From assembly GCA_947095585.1 (NCBI GenBank), contig OX352763.1, forward strand, positions 40,164,010 through 40,228,009: DNA of 64,000 nucleotides, written 5' to 3'. The notes under the pieces were generated by a model, which saw only the letters and a list, made by a program, of their open reading frames with translations, did no database searches and was not told the origin of the DNA. A program made the translations under genes and the position numbers. Position 1 is the first letter of the stretch. Every line of letters starts with the position of its first letter. The stretch is from Nephrocerus scutellatus. Lineage: Eukaryota > Arthropoda > Insecta > Diptera > Pipunculidae. Shown here piece after piece: positions 22,357 through 33,604 of this stretch.

Positions 22357-22913
22357 TTTTCATAAACATATAATTCATATTTACCTTTAACTACGATATT
22401 TTCCATTTTTATTTGATAATTTTGATGTATTAAACGATTGACAATGAAAAAAAATAACAAAATACATATACAAGACACAAATATTTTTTTCATTCATCTT
22501 TCGAGGTAGTACAAAAGAATTCGTTTGGAATGTTTAGGATGAAAAAAAAAGGATTAGAAGAAATAGAACGAATAAAAGTACGTTTTATTTAAGTTTTCAA
22601 ACGTCTGGAATATTTGAAAGAAAACTCTGAGTATGTCAGCACATTAACATCACCGAAGAAATGCTATCAATGGTAGATTAAAAAGTTTTCAAAAATTGGC
22701 GTGCTGCCAAAAAATTAATGATATTTTCGATTCTTTACTTTTCCACCTGATGAAAAAGTGTTGTATTTCTTTATAAAAATCGAACAGTATAATAAATTAC
22801 GTTTGTGTCTATATATTTTTTTCGGTAATTCGGTTTGCGTTTATTGAAAGCTTCAAGTGTTGGTTTTGTGAGGATGGCGTGGAAGTTATACGGCAATGAA
22901 AAAAGAAGCATAA
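22357..22913. other. AT-rich spacer
   Basis: Nothing recognised. Confidence 0.3.
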
Positions 22914-23360
22914 TTGAGTTTACAGATTATACTGAGTATACACAGTTTACTCACTGGGTGTACACCCAGTACATCCAGTACATCCAGTACACCCAGTACA
23001 CCCGGTACAACCAGTACACCAAGTGAGTATACTGTGTACTCAGTATACTCATCAAACCGTATATACTTACTGGGTGTACTAGGTGTACTGGGTGTACTGG
23101 ATGTACTGGGTGCACTGGATGTACTGGGTGTATTGGCTGTAATGCGTGTATACTAAGTACACCCAGTACCCCCAGTACACCAAGTACACCCAGTGACCAT
23201 ACTTCGTATATTCAGTATACTCAGTAAACTGGGTATATTCACTGGGTGTACTTGGTGTACTGAGTAAACTGAGTACACCCTTTACACTCATTACACCCAG
23301 TACATCCAGTACACCCAGTGAGTATACTGTGTATACTCAGTATACTCAGTAAACTCAGTA
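22914..23360. repeat. 9-bp minisatellite in alternating orientation
   Basis: The unit ACCCAGTAC (variant ATCCAGTAC) is repeated in blocks that switch strand: forward at about 22960-23030, reverse (GTACTGGGT) at about 23070-23155, forward at 23156-23200, reverse at 23240-23280, forward at 23285-23330. Blocks are separated by AGTATAC-type spacers such as GTGAGTATACTGTGTACTC. The predicted Tyr/Thr/Gln or Val/Leu/Gly repeat peptides in several frames are a by-product of a period divisible by three. Confidence 0.85.
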
Positions 23361-24339
23361 ATTGATTAAAATTGATAAAAAGCGAAGTAAATCCGCAAAT
23401 GTCGCAGTAGATTTCTTCCAGATAAAACAAAAAACCAAATTAAACTGCTTTTCTTATTAGAAATAACCAGTGTTGTTAAACTACAAGAAAAATAAATTAT
23501 AAACTACATTAACAACATTGACTACTAAATGTTAAAATGCGTAATCAATAAACAAATTATTTTAATTAGCTGGTCCTTTCATTTTCAAATTAAATTTAAT
23601 TAAATTAATTCTGAACGTTTTAATTTAGAAAACAATTTTTATTAATTACCGTGTTGTATTCGTTACGGTTTACGATAAATCCATATATAAAAGTGCAGAT
23701 AGTAATCAATATAATTAAGAAACAGGAATAACCGGTAGAAATTTGTCTGGATATTGGAAAGAAGGAATATGTTGATAAAACTGATAAAAATGAAAGAAAA
23801 CGCGTTGTCCCCTTTTCAAAATTTGCAATTTGATTTCTAAAAATACAACAGAAAACTGCCTTGTTAATCGCAGTTTATGAATTATGAATTATTAGTATTA
23901 CAATTAATTGATATAAAAGTTAAAGAGCAAACAGTAATAAAATGTATTTTGAATTTTATGAATGAGTGTCATGAATTGAATAAGGAAGATTTAAAAATCA
24001 ACAAACCCCGATTTTTTTCTCGATTTCTTTACAAGGTAAGTAGTTAATTAAAAAACTGACTACGTAGTTTTTATATAACAACATTTGTTTTTGACGTAGC
24101 TTATTACGTATTCCACTACTTAACCATTCTGGAAATAACATATGGATATATAAAGGTCTGATTGTGTGTCGAAGTCGCTGCAGAAAACGCAAAGCATATG
24201 ATATGCTTTGAAAACGTCAAGTTTTTGACAGTCAAACTAGATGTTCAGATAACACACCATCCGATGCTTCTATAAATTTCAGAAGATTGTAATTACAGCT
24301 TTAAAAAAACAGTTTGACTTTAAAAATTACATATAATAA
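23361..24339. other. AT-rich spacer
   Basis: No gene or repeat with definable ends. ORFs are short and of biased composition. Confidence 0.3.
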
Positions 24340-24608
24340 GCCGTATTTTATTTGCCGAGGAACAACAACAATTGCACTGTCGAATTCCTTCTTTGGAATT
24401 GTGAAAACCTACTGTTTGGCTGGTTTTGGATGGTTTTGACATTCAAATTCCGAACTCGCTCGGCAATTAAAATGCAGCTATAATAGCTGTATTTTATTTG
24501 CCGAGGAATAAGGAATTACAACAACAATTGCACTTTCCTTCTTTAGAATAAGAAAACCTGCTGCTTTGTTTTAGACATTATAATTCCTTATTCCTCGACA
24601 ATTAAATA
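24340..24608. mobile_element. Two adjacent AGCTGTATTTTATTTG MITEs
   Basis: The first copy (about 24341-24480) runs from AGCCGTATTTTATTTGCCGA to CGGCAATTAAAATGCAGCT. The second (about 24484-24608) starts AGCTGTATTTTATTTGCCGA and ends TCCTCGACAATTAAATACC. Both share the GACAGTGCAATTGTTG-type and AAACCTGCTG core blocks, in one orientation or the other, with copies at 43809, 58273 and 58754. Length is about 125-150 bp with inverted ends and no coding capacity. Confidence 0.7.
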
Positions 24609-24789
24609 CCCCTAATGTTTTGTTATACATACCTAAAATTTAAAATTTTCCAACAATTAATAAACGAATCGAAAATCTTCAGTAACTTAATGCAGTGAAG
24701 ATTTCTTAATTTGTCAAAAATCCTGTCAAAGGTCTGTCGTTCTATAGTAGAGAGGTTAGTTGCATCCCCTACTTGCAGCGCAAAATTAG

Positions 24790-27260
24790 AAAGCAAAAAA
24801 CATCCCATAAAAATTAAAATTGTTCGGGTAAATTCTCTAATCGGAAATGGCGTTTCAACGGTATGACCGGCAACGGTATTTTTTGCGGTGGGGCTAAATA
24901 TTGGTATCAAATGAAAGGTGATAATTAGGTCTACACAGCCATGCCTATTTTATGGGCGTGTCATTCTTTTTTCGTGCAATTTCATATAATTGAGTGGTTT
25001 TCATACGATTGAGTTTTTCCCATACAAAACCGGGTGATATATAGCAAACTACAGTACATCCGGCATTCGATTTAGCCTTATTGACACCCTTACCTTAAAG
25101 CCCTAATTGAGCAGATTGCGAAAATCGCCATCTTGTTTGGGGGAGACGCCCACTTTAGGTGTGAGGGGCGTCCAAAGTTTTGATTTTTTTTCAGAAAAAT
25201 GCATTTTTCTAAGTTCTTAGAAGGAGGTATAGGGGTTAATTGGTATCATACGAAAGGTAATAAAAATACATTTTATTTTAAAAAAATGGGGCGAATAGAG
25301 CCCCCCTTGACGGAGTTAGAGCAAAAAACAGACTTTTTCATAAAAATGTAAAAATGGGCGTGTTTAAAAGTGGGTGGGGCTAAATATTGGTATCAAATTA
25401 AAGGTGATAATTAGGTCTACACATTTGTTATTATTATCTATTTATTATTTATTACCCAGATAATGAAGTTTTATTCATGATTTTATGGCACATAAATTTT
25501 TCTTTTAAAAATCGAGCAACACAAAAATGAAATTGCCGCACTAAAGTAGATTTCCTTTGCAAAAGAGGAAAAATAAAGGCTAAACTACGGTACACGTATT
25601 TCTCGATTTGGCCTTTTTATACCCCTCTCCTGAAAGCCTTAATTGAGCAGAATCGCCATCTTGTTTGGGGGAGACGCCCAGTTTAGGTGGGAGGGGCACC
25701 CAAAGTTTTGATTTTTTTTTCTAGAAAAAGGCAATTTTCTAAGTATTTAGAAGGAGGTATGGGGGTTAACTGGTATCATACGAAAGGTAATAAAAATATC
25801 TGCCATTTAAGATATGGGGCCAATAGAACCCCCTTGACGGAGTAAGAGTAAAAAACAGACTTTTCCATAAAAGTGTAAAAAGGAGCGTGCTTAAAAGTGG
25901 GTGGGCCAAAATATTGGTATGAAATGAAAGGTGATAATTAGGTCTACACCGAGAAACAAGATTACTGTTTTTGAACTCTGTTCAATAAGGGGTAAACTAT
26001 AGTATAACGATTAAGGGGTTAGGGGTTTGAGACACCCTTCTTCTAAAAGCCCTTATTGAGCAGACCACGAAAACTGCCATCTTGTTTGGGGGAGATGCCG
26101 CCTTTGTGAGATAGGAGCTTCCAAAATTTTGAGTTTAATTTTTAATTTATTTTTTCAGTGGTTTGAAGGAGGTGTGGGAGTTAATTGGTGTCATATGAAG
26201 GATAATAAAAATACCGTCCATTTAAAAAAAAATGGGGACAATCAAACCTACTTCAAAAGAGTTAGAGTCAAAAAACTCATTTTTCCGTAAAAGTTCAACA
26301 GTGGGGGTGTTAAAATGTGGGCGGGCCTCATTTTGATGTCAAATGAAAGCTGAAGTTTTTCCCACACAACCAAACTTTTTTTATGGGCGTGTCCCAATTT
26401 TCATGAAAGGTGGACCAATTTATACTCAGTACAAATGATTGAGTTTTTTCATAAAGAAAATAGGTGATGTGATTTCCCTCGCTCAAATGTTTAGTGTTTG
26501 GAAATGAATACTTTGTGCTCAATTAATTTATATTTTTCAATTGATTTATATTTAGAAAGGAGTTTGCCCTTTTAGAGGGCGTTTTTGAAAATTATGGACA
26601 CATTGCGCTCAATTAAATTATATTTAGATAGGAATTTTTCCTTTTAAAAAACATGTTTGAAAATTATGGAAACTGTAAAATAAAGTACGCTTAATTAATT
26701 CAGATTTAGATAGGAGGTTTTTCCATTTAAAAAGCTGCTTCATGGTATATCATGTAATTATGTATGAGAAAAACTCATTCATATGATATATGACTCAATT
26801 ATTATATGAAATACCAGATAAACCAAATTCAACTTGATCATACTTTCGTTCAAATTAGGCCACGCCCATCAAAATAGTACGACTGTGTAGAACTAATTTT
26901 CACCTTACAAGTGATACCAATATTTAGACCCACCCACTCTAAAACACGCCCCCTGCTAAACTTTCATGAGAAAGTCAGTTTTTGGCTCTTACTTTGTGGT
27001 GGGTGGTTGGATTGAACCCAATTATTTATAAGATGAAAGGTATTTTTATTACCTTTCATATGATACTAATTTACCCCATGACATCTATCAAACCAATTAG
27101 AAAAATGCATTTTTCCAAAAAAAAAATCATCGATATATCACTCACTTATATGAAAAACCACATGAACCATTTACAACTTGATCAAACTTCCTTTCAAATT
27201 ATGCCACGCCCATAGTACGGCTGTGTAGAACTAATTTGCAGTGTTGGGTGGGGGCGTGTC
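24790..27260. repeat. Composite repeat with direct 0.4-0.5 kb units and an inverted arm
   Basis: A block of about 320 bp (CGCCATCTTGTTTGGGGGAG ... GTGGGGCTAAATATTGGTAT) recurs in direct orientation starting near 25125, 25650 and 26080. The block's last part also occurs alone at 24888. The same sequences return inverted at about 26860-27080 (ATACCAATATTTAGACCCAC) and 27180-27240, making a fold-back arrangement. The left edge (24793-24846) is a terminus of the tandem-unit family (CATCCCATAAAAATTAAAAT, AAATTCTCTAATCGGAAAT), fused to it. No transposase is visible. Confidence 0.65.
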
Positions 27261-27609
27261 AGGGGGCGTGGCAGATGATGAAAATTCCATTAATCGCTAT
27301 ACTATATATTCGCCATTTTATTATTTTGTGGTTGAACCCTCCTAACTAACAAATTAACTTTAAGTAGTTTTAAAGCATAGCGCAAAATGTAGCCGATGCT
27401 CCTTCATTGTGTTTATAGAGTTAAGTCAATGACGTTTACGTATGACAAAATACGGTTTAGCAATTTTGACACTTGTATATTGAATTGAACATTTTGGAGT
27501 TGTCCTGTTGTGTAACAAGATTTTTGTGAGCATTTAAAATATTCCTCAAGAATATAAAAAAAGAATATTGTTTCGGAAGACGTTTCTCAGATTAAACAAA
27601 GAAAGGAAT
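27261..27609 (+). other. Upstream region of the small membrane-protein gene
   Basis: AT-rich, presumably promoter and 5' UTR. No TATA or initiator could be assigned with confidence. Confidence 0.3.
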
Positions 27610-27834
27610 ATGTCACAACCGATTCAACGCGGAGTTCATGGCCTTTTCGTACGAGCATGGAACGAAATACCAGATATTGTTGGTGGATCCGCATTAGCTA
27701 TAATCGGTCTAGTACTGAGCGGAATTGGTATCTCAAATTATTACCGTAACGATGGCGACAACCGACGATACAAAATGGATTATGTTGTCTTACGTCCCGA
27801 TGATCCTCGTGCTGCCAGAGTGCATAAGGATTAG
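27610..27834 (+). CDS. Small single-pass membrane protein, probable complex I accessory subunit (NDUFA3/B9-like)
   Basis: The ATG at 27610 (context AGGAATATG) gives 74 residues. An upstream in-frame extension lacks a better ATG. The N-terminus holds RAWNEIPDIVGG. One hydrophobic segment follows at about residues 26-41 (ALAIIGLVLSGIGIS). The C-terminus is polar and basic with YYRNDGDNRRYKMDYVVLRP and DDPRAARV. The small size, the N-terminal A-W-(N/D)-x-x-P, the single membrane helix and the short hydrophilic tail fit inner-membrane accessory subunits of NADH:ubiquinone oxidoreductase. NDUFA3 is my best match from memory. Another small mitochondrial membrane protein is possible. It appears intronless and stands alone between a repeat block and a ZAD gene. 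Confidence 0.6.
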   Translation: MSQPIQRGVHGLFVRAWNEIPDIVGGSALAIIGLVLSGIGISNYYRNDGDNRRYKMDYVVLRPDDPRAARVHKD

Positions 27835-28099
27835 GATATAGAATTGGCACACAACCGGAAAAAATAACATCGTGAGGAGAAATATTACCCAAGTTTCGCC
27901 TCTTTAACTTAAAAATATATTTCCATAGTAATTTGAAAATTTTTTATTTGTTTTTTTTTATGGACCCCTATTTTGATTGGGAAAAGTGCTTACGACATCA
28001 ATGATTACTAACAACAAACCAAATTTGTTGAACATCTTGAGAATCCGTTTTTAATGCACTTATCATTTTGTAAGGTATTTCAGTCTCATTCAAATTTTG
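27835..28099. other. Convergent intergenic space
   Basis: The 3' ends of the plus-strand small gene and the minus-strand ZAD gene face each other here. No perfect AATAAA was assigned. Confidence 0.3.
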
Positions 28100-29329
28100 T
28101 TAAAACTCTGTTGTCGCTTTTCTCTTAAAATAGTAACCATGAAAGCGTCGCATATGGTCGATGAGCCTGTCAATAAATTTTGTTTTAGAGAAATGTAAGA
28201 AGCATATATTGCACCTACTTGTATTTAATACTATAGGTCCTTTTGCAATCATCTATAGTACACGAATAATGATTATTGCTGTGATAAAGCATATGATGCG
28301 CAAAACGACTTTTGGAACTAAAACTCTTGAGGCAAATCTTACAACTAAATTCCTTCTCGGTAATGTGTTGGTTTTCTATTGGTGATGTATCGTCTTCAAT
28401 TACATGGTTTTTCTTTACATGCAACTGTAGTTCATTGTTGTGTTTAAACATTTCCGAACAATATTTGCACTCAAATGTTTGCACTATTTCAATATTAGTG
28501 GTAATAGCTGCTTTATTATTGACTAAATTATTTTTGTGGGCAATACGCTGATGAAATTCTAATGCTTTTTTAGTAAAGAAAGTTTTTTCACATAACGAGC
28601 AGGCGGCAGTTCGCTGTGGAGAGTTTTCAATTTGCGATGGAATATTTGTTTGACTGTCCATGCTAACTTTGGCTAAATCTAAAAGGAAATTGCACTTTCT
28701 TTAGTCCATGAATAGCACATGTTGTAACTGAAATTACCTTTATCTTGAGCGTAACAATTTTCGAGTTCTGTTTCATCTTCCTCTTCTGTGCCGTTATCGA
28801 GAGAAAATTGGATTTGATCAGAGTAATTTATGTAATTAGCTTCGGTATCATTATTTGCTAATACTTCTTCATTGGGCACCTCTTTCTCGTGCGTATTTGT
28901 GATGTTTTCATATACTTTTGCGTTTTCAGCTGCTCTTATTTTACCATAATTTTTTTCAACATATTCTTCAATTCCATCTCCACCATCATCCTCCATAACC
29001 ACTGTTTCATCATCAGACATGACTGTTTCATTGGTGTTCAACTGCAGGTCATCTAAACATACTTCCTGCACAATTTTAATAAAAACTTCATGCGACTTCC
29101 GGCATCTTGTTTGAAATTTATATGCAATTTCTAGCTCTTTTGCACAAAAGTAACAAATATGCTCCGGAAGTTCATCGCCTTGTTGAACATCAAGTTGACT
29201 GCATGAGGATAGCATTATATGGATTGGAACATCGTCTGGGTCTCGTATCTCCCGGAAGATATTAATCATATTGCGTTTTTGACTTGCACAGGTTCGACAC
29301 AATTGTCCGAAATTATCAATAACATACAT
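28100..29329 (-). CDS. ZAD-C2H2 zinc-finger protein, four fingers
   Basis: Three minus-strand exons: 29329-28738, 28678-28219 and 28166-28100, with introns of 59 and 52 nt (GTAATT...TTTTAG and GTAGGT...TGACAG). They join to 372 residues. Residues 10-85 form a ZAD domain with paired Cys (LCRTCAS and ICYFCAKEL), a zinc-bound dimerisation module of insect transcription factors. An acidic linker follows (EEDETELE). Three fingers of C-x2-C type follow (CSLCEKTF, CKYCSEMF, CKICLKSF). The fourth is a C-x4-C finger (CTIDDCKRTY) whose His pair lies in the third exon (LIDHMRRFH). The third exon is too short to be seen as an ORF but completes the finger exactly, which confirms the splice. Likely a nuclear sequence-specific DNA-binding protein; target unknown. 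Confidence 0.9.
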
Positions 29330-29532
29330 AATATATTATAAACTTATATTTTCAAGTGCAAACCAAGCCAATTAAAACCAGCTTTGAACCCAAAAGCCCA
29401 ACGACTCAACTGTCAACTCACACCAAAGAGCCATTGGTGCATTCAGCATTGCTCCACCGAGTTTGTTTTGTATCGGGGTTTAGCATCAACCACAACTGTC
29501 AAAGTGAAGGCAGTGACTAAATCATCTATAAA
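29330..29532. other. Upstream region of the ZAD gene
   Basis: It presumably holds the promoter of the minus-strand ZAD gene. No specific element is assigned. Confidence 0.3.
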
Positions 29533-29884
29533 CATCAGAAGATGAAGTTGTTCGCCGCAACATGTGCTCGCGGATAATTCGCATTAGAGTTCCGCGAACA
29601 TGATCGCTGGATTTAAAATTATTTGATTTTTTCTCATGTTGTCGCGAACATGTTCATCGTCTGAGATTTACATAATTTTTAAAAGTCGACTCTGTTGGTG
29701 GGAATTATAACTAAAAATTTGGTTAAATATTTCTTAACCAAAAAATTTTTTTTGGTTAACGCTAAACCTTTTCTGGTCTATCCAATGTGTTTGTTGTTGT
29801 AATTTTTATTTTTTTGTTGAAAGCAATATAGCATGATCGACATTGAAGCCAGAACAACATGTTGCGGCGAACAAGTTCATCGTC
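29533..29884. mobile_element. MITE with GTTCGCCGCAACATG ends, carrying another MITE
   Basis: GATGAAGTTGTTCGCCGCAA at 29541 returns inverted at 29881 (GCGGCGAACAAGTTCATC), giving terminal inverted repeats of about 25 bp. An internal CGCGAACATGTTCATCGTCT block repeats the end. Part of the ATTGCTTTCAAC-end MITE, also at 33605 and 55935, lies inside at about 29690-29832 in reverse orientation. Confidence 0.6.
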
Positions 29885-29948
29885 TAATTTATTTAAATTT
29901 TTCATTTGGAATACGAACAATGTAATTGTTGTTGTAATTCCTTATTCC
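29885..29948. mobile_element. Left half of an AGCTG-type MITE split by the RTE element
   Basis: TGTAATTGTTGTTGTAATTC and CTTATTCC are the MITE's right-side sequence up to the insertion point. The rest (TCGGCAAATAAAATACGGCT) lies after the RTE element at 33226. The 13-bp AATTCCTTATTCC at 29936-29948 is duplicated at 33213-33225. Confidence 0.65.
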
Positions 29949-32900
29949 TTATTTGGGGATCTGCATTGCGATTGATCGGGAAACTACTGACTGCTCAAAA
30001 CTTGGTTTGGGCCAGTAGCGCAACAATCAAGTTCGTGATGTAGTGCTTGCTCTACCTCCTCGTGGTGGTCCCCGGGCAACTATGTGTATAAATCCTTATA
30101 CATGTAGGCTAAAACTGCAAGTGCGAACGGTATAGCGTTTCTAGTCTAGGTAACGTGGGCTAGTACCCTGCGGTACCGAAAAATACCCGCTACTGAAACT
30201 GAAACAACGCCTCGGATAAGTAATGATCGAATAATGACGACTTTTGGCTATTGTACCCGGACTAAGATTGGTTTCTGGAATGTGAGTACGCTCCTTGACT
30301 CTGGGAGTGAAGGACCTCAAAATTCCAGATTTCTTCAACTGGAACGTGAGTTTCTTCGATACAATATGGACATACTGGGAGTGAGTGAAGTAAGATGGTT
30401 CGACGCGGGAGAGTACCAATCCCCAACGTGTAACACTGTGCTACTCTACTCTGGCAAACCCTCTGGCAGTCCCCGTGAATCTGGAGTGGGTCTGCTGCTA
30501 ACGCCAACAGCACGTAGAGGCCTAATTTCCTGGCACCCACATAGTGATAGGATCTTATCGGCCAGATTTCGGACTAGAGTACGGCGCGTCACGATCATAC
30601 AGTGCTACGCCCCAACGAATCCCTTGACTAAGGATGAAAAGGACAACTTCTACAACTAAACGCTGTATTCAACGCAACGCCGAACGGAGATATCGTCATC
30701 GTGATGGGGGACTTGAATGCCCAGGTTGGCAACGACAATGAAGGACTCAAGCATGTGATTGGGAAGCACGGCCTCGGCGAACGAAATAACAATGGTAAAA
30801 GATTTGTTGATTTCTGCAACACCAACAACCTTGTCATAGGAGGCACCATGTTTGAGCATAAGACTTGCCACAAGGTCAGCTGGGTGTCAACTGACAGGCA
30901 ATCATCATCCAACCAAATCGACCATATGGCGATCAGCCGACGTTTTAGGAGCTGTCTGTTAGACGTCCGAAACAGACGAGGAGCCGACATGGGTATGGCA
31001 CGTGATCATCACCTTATGGTAGCTACTGTCCAGTTACGTACTGCATCAGTAGCATCATAGAATCCGCAATATCATCCGAATGCCTAGGTATAACATCGAC
31101 CGGCTAAAGATCCCCTCAGTACGCCAGCAATTAAGGGATCATTTATTGCAAGGAGTGGAAGCAGCTCACTGCCGACAAACATCCAGGAGCATTGGAAGGC
31201 TGTGAAAAATGTTTTCACATCTGGAGCGGAAAGTATTGTTGGTAGAAGCCAGGCAAGACACAGCACGTGGATTACTGAAGATATTGAAGAACGTAAGCTA
31301 CTTAAAGCTCGTATTGTAGATATCCCAGCAGCAGCGAGGAGCGAGCTAGAGTCCACGTATCGAAGAAAAATGAGAGAAGTGCAGCGTAGTGTAAGACGTG
31401 ACAAGCGTAACTATATTAACAACCTGGCCTCAGAAGCAGAGGAAGCAGCGAGCAGGTACGACAGCAGAAGCGTTTACAGAATCACCAAAGAGCTGACAGG
31501 TGGTCACCGCTCTAGCCAACATCCGGTGAAAGGCCTAGATGGTGCCGTACTCGTTTCAGATGAGGATCAGCTCAAGCGATTGAAGGAGCATTTCTCTACG
31601 GTCCTTAACCGTGTATTTGCTAACGATGTGCACCTAAATCAAAGGGAGCTGCCGGAAGTAACAATTTCCCGAATTCGCACCTCAACTCCCAGTAAAGACG
31701 AGATCGCTACCGCGATTAACGCACCAAAGAACAACAAGTCGGTAGGACTAGATGGTATACCCGCAGAGCTTCTGCGTGCAGCTCCAACGACATCAGCAGA
31801 GCTTTTATATCCTCTGTAGAGAGAGCTTGGGAGGTAGAAAGATTCCCCGACGAGTGGAAGAAGGGAATGATTGTCAAGCTTCCTAAAAAAGGTAGTCTTA
31901 TGGAGTGCGAAAACTGGAGAGGCATTTGCGTTCTCCCTGCAGTTGCAAAAGTAATAGCCAAACTAGTACTTGAGCGTATTAAGGAACATCTGGAAGATAC
32001 ACTCGATGCCGAGCAAGCAGGTTTCCGCACTGGATCCTCTGTTTAGACCACATAAACACCCTGCGGATCATTATTGAACAGTGCGTTGAATTCCGGTCAC
32101 CACTGCATCTACTGTTCATCGATTTTGAGAAGGCGTTTGACAGTGTCAACAGACAGTTTATCTGGCTCGCCTTGCGCAGGAGAGGTATACCCGATAAACT
32201 AATAGCTATTATTAAAGCAACCTATGATGGCTCTAAATGTCATGTGCTACATAGAGGAAAGCTGTCGGAGGAATTCGAGATCCTAAGTGGGGTACGACAA
32301 GGTTGCATTCTATCGCCGATACTTTTTTTGTTGGTGATTAGCGATGTACTTCGCGCAGCTTTATCTACTGGAAACGGAGGAATTCGTTGGACTCTTACAT
32401 CTCAACTCAAACATCTGGACAACGTTTGTTTACTCTCACACAGAATTATGGAGCTGCACCAAATGACAACAAATGTGGAGAGGGAAGCAAATGTTGCGGG
32501 TTTGAAAATTAATACTGCCAAAACCAAAATCATCAACCTCGGCACTAACTCACTTACTCATGTTAACATTGCTGGACAGCCGGTAGAGAGAGTAGAGAGT
32601 TTCCAATATCTTGGGAGTATTGTCTCGACCGAAGGTGGAACCGAACAGGACATTGTCAACCGAATCAGCAAAGCAAAATAGGTGTTTGGAATGATGTCCA
32701 TGATATGGCGAAGCAATGCGATCAGCTTAAACACCAAGCTGCGACTGTTCCGCTCAAATGTTGAATCTGTGCTGTTGTATGGGTGCAGCACTTGGAAGGT
32801 GACCGCTACTATCACAAAAAGATTACAAACATTCGTAAATAGGTGCCTACGGAACATCTTAAGGGTTTTCTGGCCTAATCGTATCTCTAACGAACATCTT

Positions 32901-33212
32901 TACCAGAGAACGGGTCAGGAACCAATAGGCACAACCATCCAACGACGGCAGTGGATTGGTCATACACTCCGAAAAGGCGACAGTTCCATAGCAAACTACG
33001 CAATGCAATGGAACCCGTTATCTCAGGATGGTAGAAGAACGGGTCGTCCGAGAAATACATGGCGCAGAACAGTTGAAGAGGGCACGGCACGGCAATTGGG
33101 GAAGAGTTGGAGAGAGCTGAAGCTTATTGCCAGGAACCGCACGCGATGGCGCGTAGGCGTAGTAGAGGCCCTAGGACCCACAAGGGGATACAGGACATAA
33201 ATAAGAAAGAAG
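29949..33212 (+). mobile_element. Near full-length RTE-like non-LTR retrotransposon, inactive
   Basis: It is bounded by the 13-bp target-site duplication AATTCCTTATTCC, 3264 bp long, and ends ATAAGAAAGAAG. The size fits RTE-type elements, which have one short ORF with endonuclease and RT. The 5' leader covers about 29949-30233, and the coding remnant runs to about 33200. It landed in an older MITE. Confidence 0.8.
30234..33200 (+). pseudogene. RTE-like APE endonuclease-reverse transcriptase, broken
   Basis: The APE part (WNVSTLLDSGS, LGVSEVRWFDAGEY, CYAPTNPL) breaks at about 30657 and resumes in another frame with MGDLNAQVGND and DHHLMVA. A linker and RT fingers follow (31202-31819). Palm motif A is FIDFEKAFDSV at about 32117, and the next motif is GVRQGCILSPILFLL. 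The expected YADD box is missing: the frame reads QLKHLDNVCLLSHR where the family has Y-A-D-D between HLD and VCLLS. The thumb (FQYLGSIVSTEGG) and C-terminus (GRRTGRPRNTW, WRVGVVEAL) follow after further stops at about 31819, 32041 and 32681. It cannot encode active RT. Confidence 0.85.
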
Positions 33213-33275
33213 AATTCCTTATTCCTCGGCAAATAAAATACGGCTATTAGACTTTGTATTTTGTAGCAATTAGGA
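33213..33275. mobile_element. Right half of the AGCTG-type MITE
   Basis: AATTCCTTATTCCTCGGCAA and AATAAAATACGGCT complete the MITE interrupted at 29948. Confidence 0.6.
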
Positions 33276-33604
33276 ATTGGGTCTGTTTTTTTATTCAACC
33301 CGAGCGAGCAATGTATGTCAAATATTTACTCAGGGGTTTTTTATACAACCAGTACGGGTTTTGGCCGCAAATGTGAAAAACTCACCTGAATGTGAGATGT
33401 CAGTTTGTATACGTACGAGGTGTATAGCATACAATTTTAAAGTTTTGTGATGTTTTTTCTTTCTTTGGCTTAGTGTAATTTAATGGCAAATTCTAGTATA
33501 AGATTCTAGTACAAATTCTGAAACGGTTCGATTTTGTCTAATGCAGACGACAACTCACGTACTCAAAACTAGGTGAGATGTGAAAAAGTCTCACCAAAGT
33601 GTTA
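33276..33604. repeat. Left arm of an outer TIR element
   Basis: GGGTCTGTTTTTTTATTCAA near 33279 and TTTTGGCCGCAAATGTGAAA near 33358 return inverted at about 39327 and 39130. They mark the two ends of an older DNA element split by about 5.7 kb of later insertions. Confidence 0.55.

Noticed and set aside
22914..23360. CRISPR array
   Set aside because: Units are contiguous 9-mers without unique spacers and flip orientation; the genome is eukaryotic.
22835..23430. Repeat proteins (Tyr-Thr-Gln or Val-Leu-Gly-rich) on both strands
   Set aside because: All frames stay open because the DNA unit is 9 bp long; this reflects the minisatellite and not selection for protein.
33100..33200. Host gene exon (RNA-binding-like basic segment)
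   Set aside because: The same C-terminal signature (GRP...TW...R-W) occurs in the RTE relic at 11590-11815, so it belongs to the retrotransposon.
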